The notes under the pieces were generated by a model. It was given only the letters and a program-made list of their open reading frames with translations, was not told the origin of the DNA and searched no databases. The position numbers were made by a program, and so were the translations under genes. DNA of 64,000 nt from Darksidea phi (taxonomy: Eukaryota; Ascomycota; Dothideomycetes; Pleosporales; Lentitheciaceae): the NCBI GenBank assembly GCA_030770425.1, contig JASJFT010000104.1, positions 93,325-157,324 on the forward strand. Direction: 5' to 3'. Positions 11,949-22,936 of this stretch are shown in pieces. Numbering within the stretch: the stretch's first letter is position 1; each line of letters starts with the position of its first letter.

Positions 11949-12876
11949 GGTGGATGGTTGATAGGCGTGTAGCGGGATGAGGAGGAGTAGGAGGCAAGGG
12001 GAGCGTTGAATTGATTAAGAAAAGGCTTGGAGTTTACATTATAGGATCGTGACAGGGGGGTTGACTGGGGATGGAGGAAGTCTTCGCTCGTAGAGGGAAG
12101 GGTCGAGGCTTACGTCAGTGGTTGCTCGCATAATAACCACTCTGCAGCCCATCAAGGGCGGTCGTTATCGCTTAGTGTAGTTGTCTAGTAAGAGGGTTTC
12201 AGTATCTAGGGTGAGGAGATGAGTTTGGCTATACATTCCAGGATACGAGCAAGATCGTTCGGGTTACGGTGAATAAGGGCTGGATATAATGTATATTCAA
12301 GGCTGAAGCTCAACAACGCGATGGATCGTACAGTCACTCACTGCGTGGAGTCGCAGTGCCAAGAGTACATTTCTCGGACAGTGGTTTGGAGTTGCTCATT
12401 ACGATTGCAAACCTTCTTCAGGTAAATACAATATGTGGAATCTAAAAATATCGACTCCCGTAAGTAGACAATCCTCTCTCTCATCGACACCAATCAAACA
12501 CCTTCATCCTGCCGTGGAAAGCCCATGACCATATTCACTACCTGCACTATTCTGCACACAACCCGCTCAGACCTCATCTCTCGGACTCTACCAAGGTCAT
12601 CTCACGGTAACAATTAACAAGTCCTAATGTCACCTTCACATGGCGCTGTAAAAGTGGAGATTTTGGGACACATTGAGGTTGGGGTTGGGCTACCAGCTAC
12701 GAAGTAGCCAAACAACGCACTAACATCAACAACACGCCATCCATAGTAGCTTCTTTTATCCTGAACGCCATACTTTAAGGCACTCATTTCGGACAATGCC
12801 AAGCGTGTAGGAAGTAGAAAGAAAAGCGTGGAGGTCGCCGCGATGATAGCAGCAGTGCGTTATTTCATGTATTTAG
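11949..12876. other. intergenic
   Basis: Upstream region of the cysteine-rich gene. Short open frames only; none resembles a known protein. Confidence 0.4.
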
Positions 12877-13060
12877 TGAGATGGTGTACCGTGGATGAAC
12901 AGAGGGGAGATCTAGAACGTATTATCTATTGAAGGCTATCAGAATATATGATACATAGAAGAGCGACGTAGCTCTTAACAGGTTTTTTAAATGTAGGGTA
13001 CCTCGATGCAGGGGACTAGTGTACACGGACTTGTGCTTAGTACTGTACACGGTGGACGTC
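12877..13060 (-). repeat. inverted copy of the 15.9-kb repeat
   Basis: Read on the minus strand this contains CTGATAGCCTTCAATAGAT, CTCCCCTCTGTTCATCCACG, GTACACCATCTC and, further out, GTACACTAGTCCCCTGC. All four recur on the plus strand at 15860-15975. The pieces are partly shuffled, with the GTACACTAGTCCCC block lying outside the others here. The two copies face each other across about 2.9 kb that holds two genes. Confidence 0.75.
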
Positions 13061-13363
13061 TCATTCGCAAGCTCGGCACAAAATACAGCAAGAGGTTCCC
13101 AGTGATAGAGGCGTTATACCCATTCGTTTGTACACAAGTTATTCCATCACATAAACCTTCTCCAAGTGCGGTCAGGTTCGGCTTGAGTGAAGCATTCCCA
13201 TACAGCAGGTTGTGAAGCCGGATTGGAGTATCCGGGCGCGCAAAAGAGCTGTGAGTTCCTTCCAAAGCTCCTCGTGAGGTACGGCAGCGCCTCATACACA
13301 TATCAATCGCATTTTCCGTATCGTCGCTTCAACCCTTTCTCCAGCGCATCGTCGTCGCCCCAT

Positions 13364-13618
13364 TCACCGACTCTTCCTCTCGACAATGGTGATCTTGGGC
13401 ATTGCCTCGCGCAACTCTTCTCTATCCTCCTCGGTCGGGACTATTCCGAGCTTTTCTTCCACCTTGTTCGTAAGGAAAATGCCGGCGCCCGCGTACGCCA
13501 TGACGCCGACGCCGATCAGCATTCGTGTCTTGGGCGAGAGGTTCTTATACCACCTGCGGGGCGTTAGTCGTCATAATTGGTATACAGAGGTGCGCGAAAC
13601 ATACTGCCAGACAGCCAT
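13364..13618 (-). CDS. short conserved fungal membrane protein, probably mitochondrial
   Basis: Exons 13605-13618 and 13364-13553 around a 51-bp intron encode 67 residues beginning MAVWQWYKNLSPKTRMLIG. One membrane segment (MLIGVGVMAYAGAGIFL) is followed by a charged tail ending ELREAMPKITIVERKSR. I recognise this as a short, widely conserved ascomycete protein with one membrane span, but I do not know its function; a mitochondrial inner-membrane place is an inference from the basic N-terminus and the single span. The tiny first exon of 14 bp is easily missed by gene finders. The start lies 369 bp from the divergent GH47 gene, so the two may share a promoter region. Confidence 0.75.
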
Positions 13619-13986
13619 GGTAATGGTGATGGTGGTGACGATTGAGGCGTTGGGATGGCTGGTGTTTGCAAAGGAAAAGGTCGGCAGATCGGCGGGCCCG
13701 CACCAGGACGCCAAGCAGGCCATATGAGCTTTCTCTCACGGCAATTGAAGACACGACGCACCACCATTTCGGCCGCACATCACGACAGCTTCATGGAAGC
13801 TCGAGCCTCGCATCCACCCGCCAAATTCACTCCGCAAAACCCTTCTTCCCGATCTTTTGCGACTTGGAGCAATGACGTCCTAGTGCCGCAGCGTTTCGAA
13901 CTCCGCAGCACCTCCGCATCGCACAAACTCCATGGTTCCGCCATTACTACCCGCTACGAGGTCGCCTTCTCGTTTTCTACCTAGCC

Positions 13987-15717
13987 ATGCCCGGCTTCCG
14001 GCGCTGGGGCAAGTCCAAGTTCCAGCAGAACCCCCAGTCGTCCTTCAAGATCCTCGCCGCCGTCCTAGTCATAACCCTCTACCTACTCATTAAAGAGTTC
14101 GCCAGCCCTCCTCCGCGACCCACAAAGATTATACCGAAATGGGGCGCGCAGATACAATTCGCAGATTGGAAGAATCGCACCGACAGGGCAGACCAGGACA
14201 AGGCAGCGAAGGTGCGGGATGCGATGAAGTACACCTTTTGGAAATACCGCGAGAACGCATGGGGATACGATAACGTGCTGCCCGTATCCGGGGGCAAATC
14301 TTCGTCTGGAAATGGCTGGGGCGCATTCATCGTGGATTCGGCGACTACGCTTGCGCTCATGAGCCTCTGGGACGAGCTGGCGCTGTCGGTGGAGCATATC
14401 GTCACCATCGACTTTACAGTGACGGAAGGGCTGGTGGACCCGTTTGAGACGACCATTCGATACCTGGGAGGATTGGTGTCGCTGATAGATCTGTGTGATG
14501 CCGGCGTCATACCGGAGAACATCATCAGTCATGCAGCCCGCGACCGGATTCTCGAGCAAGCCATTGTTCTTGCCAGCTCCCTCGGGCCTGCGTACGATAC
14601 GCCGACGGGTATGCCATGGCCCCACGTGGACTTCAAAAAATCCCAAGGAGTTCCAGATCCTCCTTCTGTTTACTTCGAGGAACCCGGCAAGCCGAAGTAC
14701 GACCATCCCGTCGTCAGCCCAGCCCGGACTGGCTCCTTGATTTTGGAGAACAGGGTGCTCACTCGGCTCACGGGGAATCCCATATATGCCAAGAACGCTA
14801 CTCTGGCTTGGGCGCCGCTCGTCTGGTCCAAGTGGGCACCTACCTACTCCGGAATCATCGAAGCACCCATGGATATCGTGACAGGCGAACCAGTCGGTCG
14901 TCAGCGCCACTGGGATATCGGTCATGATTCATACTACGAATGCCTTGTCAAGATGACCATCCTCGCTCCACCCTCCGATCCATACCTCGCAGACTACAAG
15001 GGGGAATTCCTGCAAGCTGCATACTCGCTACGCAAGTGGTTTGCTTCCCGCTCCGCCCCGGCGCCTGACTACACCATGCAACATCTCTTCACGGGCCGCA
15101 TGGATGCCAGTTGGTACCTGAATCGACAAAGTCATCTCGCATGCTTTGCTCCTGGAACCATCCTCTTGGCTTCCAAGTTCTACGACAACTCGCTTCTCAG
15201 GACCTTCGCACTTGCGCTTTTAGAAGGCTGTCATCACACATACAACTCCACGCCGTCGAACATCGGCCCTGAAAGCTGGTCCTGGATTCCCAAATTCGGC
15301 TACGACAAACCAGTATACACTCCTCAAACAACACGTCAAAAGCGCGAATGGGAAGCAGCGGGCTTCTGGAGTGTCGATCCTCGGTACAAAGGTCGACCAG
15401 AATATGTCGAGTCGCTCTTCTATGCCTGGCGCATTACAGGCGAGACGCGCTTTCGCGAGTGGGCATGGGCCGCCTTCGAGGCCGTAGATAAGCACTGCAA
15501 GGCGTCGTACGGGTACGCGCAGCTGGCCGATGTGTACAAGGTCAAACCGGAGGACTGGAACGGTGATGGGACGAAGCGCTGGATCGATGTGCAGGAGAGC
15601 TTCTGGGCGGCCGAGACGCTGAAGTATCTCTGGCTTACGTTTAGCGATGTTAATGTCGCTAGTTTGGATCGGTGGGTGTTTAGTACTGAGGGCCATGTTT
15701 TTCGCATGATTAGATGA
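13987..15717 (+). CDS. GH47 class I alpha-1,2-mannosidase, type II membrane protein
   Basis: Trims alpha-1,2-linked mannose from N-glycans in the ER/Golgi, or assists glycoprotein quality control. The gene has no intron and encodes 576 residues. A short basic N-terminus is followed by one signal-anchor segment (FKILAAVLVITLYLLI, about residues 20-35) and then the lumenal catalytic domain. Family segments visible are AMKYTFWKYRENAWGYDNVLPVSG, here without the extra SK-x-x-GG spacing, GWGAFIVDSATTLALM, FETTIRYLGGLVS, QRHWDIGHDSYYECLVK, and the terminal ESFWAAETLKYLWLTFSD. The C-terminal half of the signature ends VFSTEGHVFR, where the conserved Thr of the calcium site (S-T-E) is retained. Length and layout agree with the family. 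Confidence 0.93.
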   Translation: MPGFRRWGKSKFQQNPQSSFKILAAVLVITLYLLIKEFASPPPRPTKIIPKWGAQIQFADWKNRTDRADQDKAAKVRDAMKYTFWKYRENAWGYDNVLPVSGGKSSSGNGWGAFIVDSATTLALMSLWDELALSVEHIVTIDFTVTEGLVDPFETTIRYLGGLVSLIDLCDAGVIPENIISHAARDRILEQAIVLASSLGPAYDTPTGMPWPHVDFKKSQGVPDPPSVYFEEPGKPKYDHPVVSPARTGSLILENRVLTRLTGNPIYAKNATLAWAPLVWSKWAPTYSGIIEAPMDIVTGEPVGRQRHWDIGHDSYYECLVKMTILAPPSDPYLADYKGEFLQAAYSLRKWFASRSAPAPDYTMQHLFTGRMDASWYLNRQSHLACFAPGTILLASKFYDNSLLRTFALALLEGCHHTYNSTPSNIGPESWSWIPKFGYDKPVYTPQTTRQKREWEAAGFWSVDPRYKGRPEYVESLFYAWRITGETRFREWAWAAFEAVDKHCKASYGYAQLADVYKVKPEDWNGDGTKRWIDVQESFWAAETLKYLWLTFSDVNVASLDRWVFSTEGHVFRMIR

Positions 15718-15855
15718 TGTGGTGCAATGATACCCCTGTTCTGTTTATGTCTTGTATACTCTTTTTCTGTCGTGTCAAGTGGAATACGAGATATGTTTTT
15801 GAGCTCTTACGTAGAGATTGAGTGATGCGAAATTTGGGTTTGGGGGGAGGGGGGG

Positions 15856-16110
15856 CTTCACCGTTCTTCTATATACTACGTATCCTGATAGCCTTCAATA
15901 GATACTACGTTCTGTACACTAGTCCCCTGCGTCGAGGTCTCCCCTCTGTTCATCCACGGTACACCATCTCTCTAAATAAATCTATTCAGAATTACGCCAT
16001 TCTTCTATGTATTACGCATCCTGATAGCCTTCAACAGATAATACATTCGGTCCATTCTTCTATGTACTACGCATCCTGATAGCCTTCAACATACAATACA
16101 TTCGGTATCT
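15856..16110 (+). repeat. tandem and inverted repeat cluster
   Basis: Three imperfect copies of a roughly 55-bp unit built around ATTCTTCTATGTACTACGCA, TCCTGATAGCCTTCAACA and AATACATTCGGT, near 15862, 15996 and 16051. The first copy is separated from the others by GTACACTAGTCCCCTGCGTC and CTCCCCTCTGTTCATCCACG. That whole first copy matches the minus strand of 12877-13060. Confidence 0.8.
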
Positions 16111-16132
16111 CCCCTCACCACTCACCATCTGT

Positions 16133-17599
16133 TCAGATGTTTAATCCCACCGCGCGCCACCCCTTTCGAATGGGAACCCCATCCATGCCTAGGTCTTCCG
16201 CGGCTTGGAGTGTCTTCTTCGCAAAGTTGTGGAAGGTCAGATGCTTGTCATTGTCTTCATCGAGATCCGAAATTGTTTCCCACCAAATGATGCCTGATCG
16301 TTCATGACCAATAGCCTTCGTGATGAGCGCGAAAGCGTGAGAGGGAATCGTCGACATATCGTAATAGTCGCGAGCAGCGTTGATCTGCACCATATGTCGT
16401 TTCGATGTGTCTCTTCGAAGTTGGCCGTCGATTTTGGTGTACTTCCACGCAGTGCCAGGATGAAGCACATCTCTCAGCGCCTTACATCCCAGCTCAGGCT
16501 TGAAGAAGCCTTCACCTATTAGCCAATTTGCGCTCTGAGGACCATCGTGGTGCTTTTTGAGGAGGGTGAAGACGTCGGCGAAATGCTCCCAGAGAGCGCG
16601 CTGCTCGTCCCGGCCGCCGTTTTTCTTCAACTGAAATCCGATGCGGTCACGTATGACACCGTGGGCGACTTCATGGTAGATGCTATTCTTCGTTAGTTTA
16701 ACTATATGGAGAAAATCTTCTGACTATAGGGGTATGCTAGTATGGGTATTAACTTACACATCTTTGCAGAGTGCAGCGTTTCCGTAGTATATGTCTCCGT
16801 CTCCAAAGCACGCATGCTCCGCCTTTGTCACCCATAGGCCGCCAATGTATTCCTTTCCGAAATGATAGGAGCATTTTAGCGTATCTTTTTTGAACTTGGG
16901 TGTATGGTGGAAGATAGTCGCAAAGAATTCGAGCATCTCATCGGCCTCGAGGTACAGTGTATTTGCTAATTGAGCATCATTTTTTGGTGACGTCAATAGG
17001 GGGTCGCCCTCCGCCAAAACCTGTACCTTTCCGAGTTTGCTTTTATCCGGCGCTCCATCCGTATCCACAGCATTCTGATGGTTGTATATGGCTCTTTCCA
17101 CTGTCTCGCCTCCTCCGCGTAACATGGGTATTTCCGATCTAGAGATATCGTCGTCATATTGGCTTCCATGCTCCTGAGATCCGACGATTTCGGTGGGCTC
17201 ATATGGCGGTTGAGGACTAAGGATCAAGGATTGTGGGTGTTCGGGCGGGGGAGAAAGCTGCTTATTGATACCGTTCAGCCAGGAAAAAGATGGTCCGTGA
17301 TTGACTTCGCCCCAGGAAGGAAGCATCTTGTTGTTTTCGGAAAGCTGCTCGTGGTTGACTTCGCCCCAGGAAGGAAGTATCTTGTTGTTTCCAGAAAGCT
17401 GCTCGTGGTTGACTTCGTCCCACGATGCAAGCATCTTGTCGTTGTCGTTCCAGGAAGAAAGGGACTCCTCGTCATCCTCTTTCAACATCTTATCAATGAA
17501 TTCGATTTGTCGAAGCATCGCATTGCGCTGTCCTTCCGTGAGATCCGGATGCTCGAGCCACGCACGCAAGAAAGCGGAGGATGGATTAGCGCAGGACAT
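16133..17599 (-). CDS. M4-like zinc metalloprotease with internal peptide repeats
   Basis: Exons 16758-17599 and 16133-16682 (75-bp intron, GTAAGT donor) encode 463 residues. The catalytic core is created across the splice: HEVAHG, then 24 residues on, EHFADVF. This HExxH plus downstream E-x-x-x-D arrangement is that of thermolysin-type (M4) peptidases, although the common N-S/A-F-A-D form is changed to EHFADV. The C-terminal helical part (RAARDYYD-, -IIWWE) also fits. The first 140 residues are unusual: about four copies of a 19-20-residue unit, NNK-(I/M)-LPSWGEVNHEQLSE, precede a Pro-rich stretch. No signal peptide is visible, so action inside the cell or unconventional export must be considered. 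No inhibitory propeptide is recognised. Confidence 0.75.
17231..17460. repeat. in-frame tandem repeats inside the metalloprotease gene
   Basis: Successive units of about 57-60 bp containing GTTGACTTCGCCCCAGGAAG, AAGCATCTTGTTGTTTTC and AAAGCTGCTCGTG. They encode, on the minus strand, the WGEVNHEQL repeats of the protease N-terminus. The units remain in frame and differ slightly from one another. Confidence 0.85.
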
Positions 17600-18277
17600 G
17601 GCGGGCGCGGTTGATTAAGGCTTTTGGTCTCCATGATGCTGTTTTCTACTTATATGTCAACAGTCTTTGATTTACTACAATTCAGTAAGACAGGAGGTGC
17701 GACAGGTTATGACAACTACTCTCCTGTCTTAGAGCTGGAGGATACATGAAGCCATAGCGCTACTCATACGCGAATGGCCGTGCCAACTTCTTCTGTCGCA
17801 AGGCTTAAAAAAAGAAGAAATTGCGCCACCCATCTACGCGACGGACCGTGCCAACCACCCTGTCTCAAAGCGAAAGGAACGGGCAAATCGTATCGCCAAC
17901 CTGCACAACTCACATTCATATCATTATTCTATGCAACAAGCATTCTCAGGAGCTGAGGGCCAATGCACGCCCCACCCCAGCGCAAACCAATCCCGGACTG
18001 TCAGCGGTGCCGGAAAGGCATATGAGTCTTGGATCAAATTCGTGGGTTTTTGTATCAACTTCGGGGGGGGTGCGTCTTCGTCACTGGTGGCCGTGTTGTT
18101 TCTCTCTGCGCGGGGGATCGTTGATATCCGCTCCAGATGTCCTTCGTTTATGCCATATATTTTCTCCTTCATCTCTCTGCCAGTTCACACTGAAGCTTCC
18201 AGGGACTGCCTCTAGCGGTTTTCTTGGCCCTCTACTCCTGATAGCACGCGACCTGCTATTCACCTGCTCACCCCATC
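17600..18277. other. intergenic
   Basis: Upstream of the metalloprotease and downstream of the acetyltransferase. No gene or repeat recognised. Confidence 0.4.
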
Positions 18278-19073
18278 TCAATCCACACCCAACTCCCAGG
18301 GCATCTTCAACTGCCCTCCCTCAACCTCCCACAACCCCGCCTTTGGCCTCCACATAGCAAACACCGGTGGCGGCGTCAACTCATGCTCAGCCTTCCTCCA
18401 TAGATCACTTGCATTGTCTTTCTCCATATCGAATGCGATCTTGAACAAGGGCCGGAAACCGTGCTTCTCGTACAAGAGCTTGCCCATACCGGAAGCCTCC
18501 ATCCAGCATTCTAGATTGAGATTGTCCGCGAGGGATATGCCCACGGTCATGAGGAGGGAGCCGACGCCTTGGCGGCGGTGGGTTGGGAGGACGGACATCC
18601 AGTTTAGCGCTGGGGCCTGTCAGTGTTTGTTCAGGACCTGAACAGTTACTGTACCCACCAAGGTGGGGCCTCGTCATCCAGCTCGCCCTAGGCCTATACA
18701 CCTGCTCCAACACGCTTTCACAAAACTCCCTATACTCACCCTCCGGCCACCACGGCGCTGTCAACTTCGGTACTCCCTCCTTAAATGGATTCTCCGTATG
18801 CACCTCCCACTGTGCACAACCGACCGCCTCGCCAGTCTCCTCTTCAATAACAAAATACCAGTTACTCGAAGGGTTGGAAGTGTGCTGTTCCCAGGATCGG
18901 GACTTGGATTCTGTAACGGCGTGTGTATAGTCAGAGGGCGTGTAGCCGAGCACGGGGAAGAAGAGTTGAACGAAGGGCTCGTACGGGGTGTAATTTGCGG
19001 CCCAGATTACGTCGAGGATTTGGGACATGTCGGATTGCGTTTTGGCTTGCTTGATAGTGTATTTTGCGGACAT
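18278..19073 (-). CDS. GNAT-family N-acetyltransferase
   Basis: Transfers an acetyl group from acetyl-CoA to an unidentified amine. Exons 18659-19073 and 18278-18609 (49-bp intron, acceptor CCCCAG) encode 248 residues, starting at MSAKYTIKQAK. An in-frame ATG at 19142 would add 23 low-complexity residues and is less likely. The acetyl-CoA motif A appears just after the splice as LPTHRRQGVGSLLM, preceded by LNWMSV. The segment YEKHGFRPL is the usual GNAT motif B end. The N-terminal half carries WYFVIEEETGEAVGCAQWEVH, a beta-hairpin typical of fungal GNATs. The acceptor next to it (CTGACAG) gives the wrong frame, which fixes the splice site. Confidence 0.88.
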
Positions 19074-19878
19074 TTTTGAAGCTGAGGCTGGTGATAAGCT
19101 CGGACTACTGGCTGTAGAGGGGTGGGGTTTGTGCAGTTGCACCGTTTACTCATTCGACGTAGAAATTGCGTCTGTATATTGTTCAGTGTTGCGAGTAGTA
19201 GAATCGTCGAACTCAGGCGCTGACTGGCTGTATCGAAATGCGGCACAGCTAGACAGTGCGACTCTCGAGCAAGCCAGACCAAGTGCACGTGTAGACTAAG
19301 CCGTTTGCTAAAAGGCTCTCGCACGGATCTCGGGATCGGGGTTGGTCCTTGTTTAGTCGTTGCAGGTGGAAATGTTCAGCGATCGTAAACCACCGCGCAA
19401 GGAAGAAAAAAGCAATTAGTCGTATTCTCAAAACGGGTTAGTATCTTGTTCATGTAGGTTGAGCACCCTTTGGCTCGATCTTCCTGTTTCAGAAAGGCGC
19501 TCTAAGCGGCCTAGGCTCTTGGCGAGTCAAGCGACGACAGCCAGCGACCACGCCAGTCTCACAAGCCCCTCACTTTCCATCAATCACAACAGTCGTAGCA
19601 CAAGTATCACCTACAGCGTCGTATTCTCCCAGACCATGATGTCTTGAGCGGCGAGGCTATGCTGCGTTGCGGCCAGCGACACGGGCCGACAGCCGACACC
19701 GACCGCGCGCAATTCATCGGTAGTCCGAGCTTGGAGGCTTGCCACGAACCGATAGCCTGGCCGTGATGGGGGAAGCCAAACGCCGGGAGACATGCAGCCA
19801 CAGTCCCTGGCGCATGAACTTTTCTTCGTCTCACGGACCTCTTCTATGCCCCGCTCACTATGCTAATCCATCGCCAGT
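19074..19878. other. divergent upstream region
   Basis: Separates the acetyltransferase start from the UstYa-like start. Contains no supported gene. Probably holds both promoters. Confidence 0.4.
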
Positions 19879-20826
19879 ATGACAAGTAATGGAGAATATC
19901 GACCTGTGAGCGGAGAAGAGGGCGATGTAGAGGCGAAGGGTATTGACTGGAACGAAATTACCGAGATCATTCCAACACATACACGCATTTTTGTCATTTC
20001 CATGTCCGTCTTCCTACTGTCTCTCTCGGCCAACGTTCTGCTGGTTCTTGACAATGCTCACCTCAGGAACGTTTCGCGGGACTGGGGCAAGACCAAGTAC
20101 AGTGAGTATCTATTTAAGAGCTTTAGATATCATATTGATGGCGGTCAGGCGGAATCACATTCGACACTCTTGTCCCATATCACTCGTTCACGAACTTCTG
20201 GAATCCCAACATCAGCGACAGCACTTCGGATGCTGCATGGGACGCTATAGATACGGACCTCATGGCCATCTCCCTCCACGATGACTTTGCGAAAGAGGTC
20301 GGCTTGGGCCCATCTACTCGCTTTCCTTGGGACACCGAGCGCAGCATTTATTATGTCAAGGGCTTTCACGATTTGCACTGCTTGGTAAGATCTTCGCATA
20401 CATATCGGGCCGCATCGCTAAAGTCGTATCTAGAAACTCGTACGTAAAGCAATCGTCTCAAAGCACAACGGAGACAATCAGACCTTCTCCCTCCATCATC
20501 TATTCCATTGTCTAGACGGCCTTCGACAAGACATCATGTGCACTGCGGACGACACGCCAATGCCTGCGGCTGTCGCACATCGCGTCGGAGATGGACAGTT
20601 GCGGCGATGCCGGGACTGGAACAAACTGACAGCCTGGGTTACGCGCCCAGATCAACACGCTTGTCACAGCTTTGACGATTATCGCGAGGCCACCAATACA
20701 CTAGAGCTGTTCGCCCATTGTCCTGATGATTCTCCCTACCGTCCAGTAGTTGAGGCCTATTTTGAGTATCACGGGCACAAAGATCCGTACGAGCTGAAGG
20801 GTGAAAACAGTGAGGTGGTCTTCTAG
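19879..20826 (+). CDS. UstYa-like protein (DUF3328 family)
   Basis: Members of this family catalyse oxidative cyclisation or related steps in fungal secondary metabolism, including ustiloxin-type peptides. Exons 19879-20101, 20149-20384 and 20434-20826 (introns of 47 and 49 bp) encode 283 residues. An N-terminal cytoplasmic part is followed by one membrane span (IFVISMSVFLLSLSANVLLV, about residues 38-57). The two family motifs HxxHC are both present: HDLHC before the second intron and HLFHC after it. FPWDTERSIYYVKGFHDLHC is a characteristic block. The preceding WDAID-x-D-L-(M)-AI-LHD block also fits. The neighbour downstream is a secretory-pathway protein, but no polyketide, peptide synthetase or obvious precursor-peptide gene lies beside it. 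Confidence 0.88.
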
Positions 20827-21474
20827 ACCTATTGCAGCAGCAGGCAGCTACCTGCTAGAGTGTCTATCTCGGTTATTGGGGGCTTCGCTACGCCGATGAA
20901 GGAACCTGAGGCCAACAAAAGTTTTCGTTCGAACTTTCGCAATTTGAGTGCTTCACAGTCGTATAATTGCCATACTAGTCCGCTCGTATGGTTACATTCA
21001 CAGGCAACCCCCGCACCTTGGTCTGCGGATTCCAAAGTGTCCAATTTGCCAGTCGGTGGCTGCAACGAGGTAGTGGCAACCGCTTTCTCTGTCCATATCT
21101 AGAAGACGCTACTACACTTGAACACCCTCACTGCCCCGGTCAGATGAAGTACCGTGCCTCTGGTGCTCATGTTGCAATATGGCTGTTGTGATACAAAAGT
21201 AGCAGTGGTGGGCCATCCTGTGCTGAGACATTGCCCACCTTACTTATGACGGATACTCATCCCGATTTATTGACGGTGAAGGTGAATTACTACCCGGCTG
21301 GAAGGCTTAGCGTTTCAAGGATAATGTATTTATTAGTTGGATCAATCCTGCGTCGCTAGGCCAAATCGTCAAGCCCAGAGCCCAATACTCATCCAAGGCC
21401 AACATCGCAAGGTGAGTGCCTCGACGCTGTTACTGACAAGCGCATGCTAATACAAGTTCAGTTACAAAATCACC
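20827..21474. other. intergenic
   Basis: No supported gene between the UstYa-like gene and the next signal-peptide gene. Confidence 0.4.
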
Positions 21475-22134
21475 ATGCGATCCCTCAGCATCGCTCTTCC
21501 TTTGGTTGTTCTAGCGACCAGCGTCGCCGGCGCCCCTTTTTGGGCCGCTGAAGCCAGAGCGGCTCCCAAAATCGAAGTGGCGGCCATTCCTCCTAGCCAC
21601 ATTGATTCACGCGGAGTTTCCGACATTAACCACATCGTCGAGCCTGATCACGTTACCGCACGAACTGCTGCTGGGCCACAAGACATAGTCCAGAGGGAAG
21701 TGCCTTCCGTCACAGACGATGCTGACGAACCCAACGGCATTGATCGCAGGAGCGCACTCTCCGCTCATGTCGATCTAAGGCATTCGGTAGATGGAACGGT
21801 ATCTTGAGTGGTTAGTATTGCCGTATAGGAGCCTCGCCGACCACAAGTAACCACACAACAGTTGAGGGAGGAAGCTTGTGACTCCTATTACGTCATATGT
21901 AACGACGTGGAGGAAATCAAGACCATTTGGGGGCTGGAGCCCATGTCCGCAACAAATCTCTGTCGTTACCAGATTTATTTCCTTGCTCTAATCTGTGGAG
22001 GCGTCATAGCTGCGCTGCTATTTTGGACAGGGTCGATGCAGATCATTGTGGCCCGCATCTTCCACTGCATATTCGTCTTCTTCTCTAGTGCAGTCCACAG
22101 CCGCGTGCGTAGAAAAGGTCAAATGACGACTTAA
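21475..22134 (+). CDS. secretory-pathway protein with C-terminal membrane span, unknown function
   Basis: I do not recognise the family. Exons 21475-21798 and 21862-22134 (63-bp intron) give 198 residues. The N-terminus is a strong signal peptide (MRSLSIALPLVVLATSVAG). A polar, presumably disordered region of about 90 residues follows, with one dibasic site (DRRS). Exon 2 supplies a short cysteine motif (ACDSYYVICND) and one long hydrophobic segment (FLALICGGVIAALLFW), ending with a basic tail (RVRRKGQ). This is the layout of a small type I membrane protein. The splice is inferred from frame and borders only, and without it exon 1 would end ten bases into the intron. Its position beside the UstYa-like gene is suggestive, yet it lacks the repeated cores and multiple Kex2 sites of known precursor proteins. 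Confidence 0.6.
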
Positions 22135-22936
22135 GGCTTGGCTTGCTAGCTTTTCAAAGGCGTGCTGTAACACAGATTGCCAGTTTCTCCGTGCCATGTA
22201 CGTCCTGCAATTTCTTTCGACAGATGTTGTGATACGGACCTTCAGCCACCGTGTTACGCAAGCGCCTTGGACACCCGACCCGGAGGGACGAAACGATTCC
22301 ACCCCCTCACCTCTAGCTAAATGGTAGCGCACGAAGCGAGGAGTGTTGGTCTCAGCTGAGCTGGATGCCACGTCAGACCTTTGCCTGAGCTTACAGCTAC
22401 GTCCAAGCCGGTTCATTTCACCACCTTAGCGTTTCTAGTTCCTAAACGCAGCATTGGCGATTGATACACTCGCCATCAGCACCGGCGCGGGCGGCACTGG
22501 AGTGCAATGTCGCACGGGTTGGAAGTTATCTAGTGCGTCAATAGCATCCCTTGCTTCGCAACACTACCTACCTACGCATACGTATCACGCCACAGACCGT
22601 GCCCTTCCACTTTGCACAATGTACGGTCACTATTGTTTTCATGTGCGAGGGCGAGAAATGAGTGGGTAGTCCAAGGCCCCTCACAGCTTGCAATGAACGA
22701 GTGTTGTGTTGCGACGCAAACATGGACGCAACAATACATTTCTGAGCGCCCGCGCAAGCTGCGGCGTCAAACTTGCCCCTGAAGCATCGCATCGTAAACG
22801 CCATTCCCACTCTGCACAATCTATACGCAAGCCCGTACCCTGGCGTTCCGCCTCCTCTTACCCCCGTCAGCCTTCTTTTTTTTTTCGCTTGCCTGCCATC
22901 GTTTGAACGCATTGCCATGTTCCAGTTTGCGATGCC
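22135..22936. other. intergenic
   Basis: Only short open frames without family resemblance. A poly-T tract precedes the next gene near 22876. Confidence 0.4.

Noticed and set aside
14083..14925. 280-codon minus-strand frame opposite the GH47 gene
   Set aside because: Shadow of an intronless, motif-rich gene.
22290..22400. Possible tRNA-like GC-rich stretch
   Set aside because: No convincing cloverleaf, anticodon arm or B-box could be assigned.
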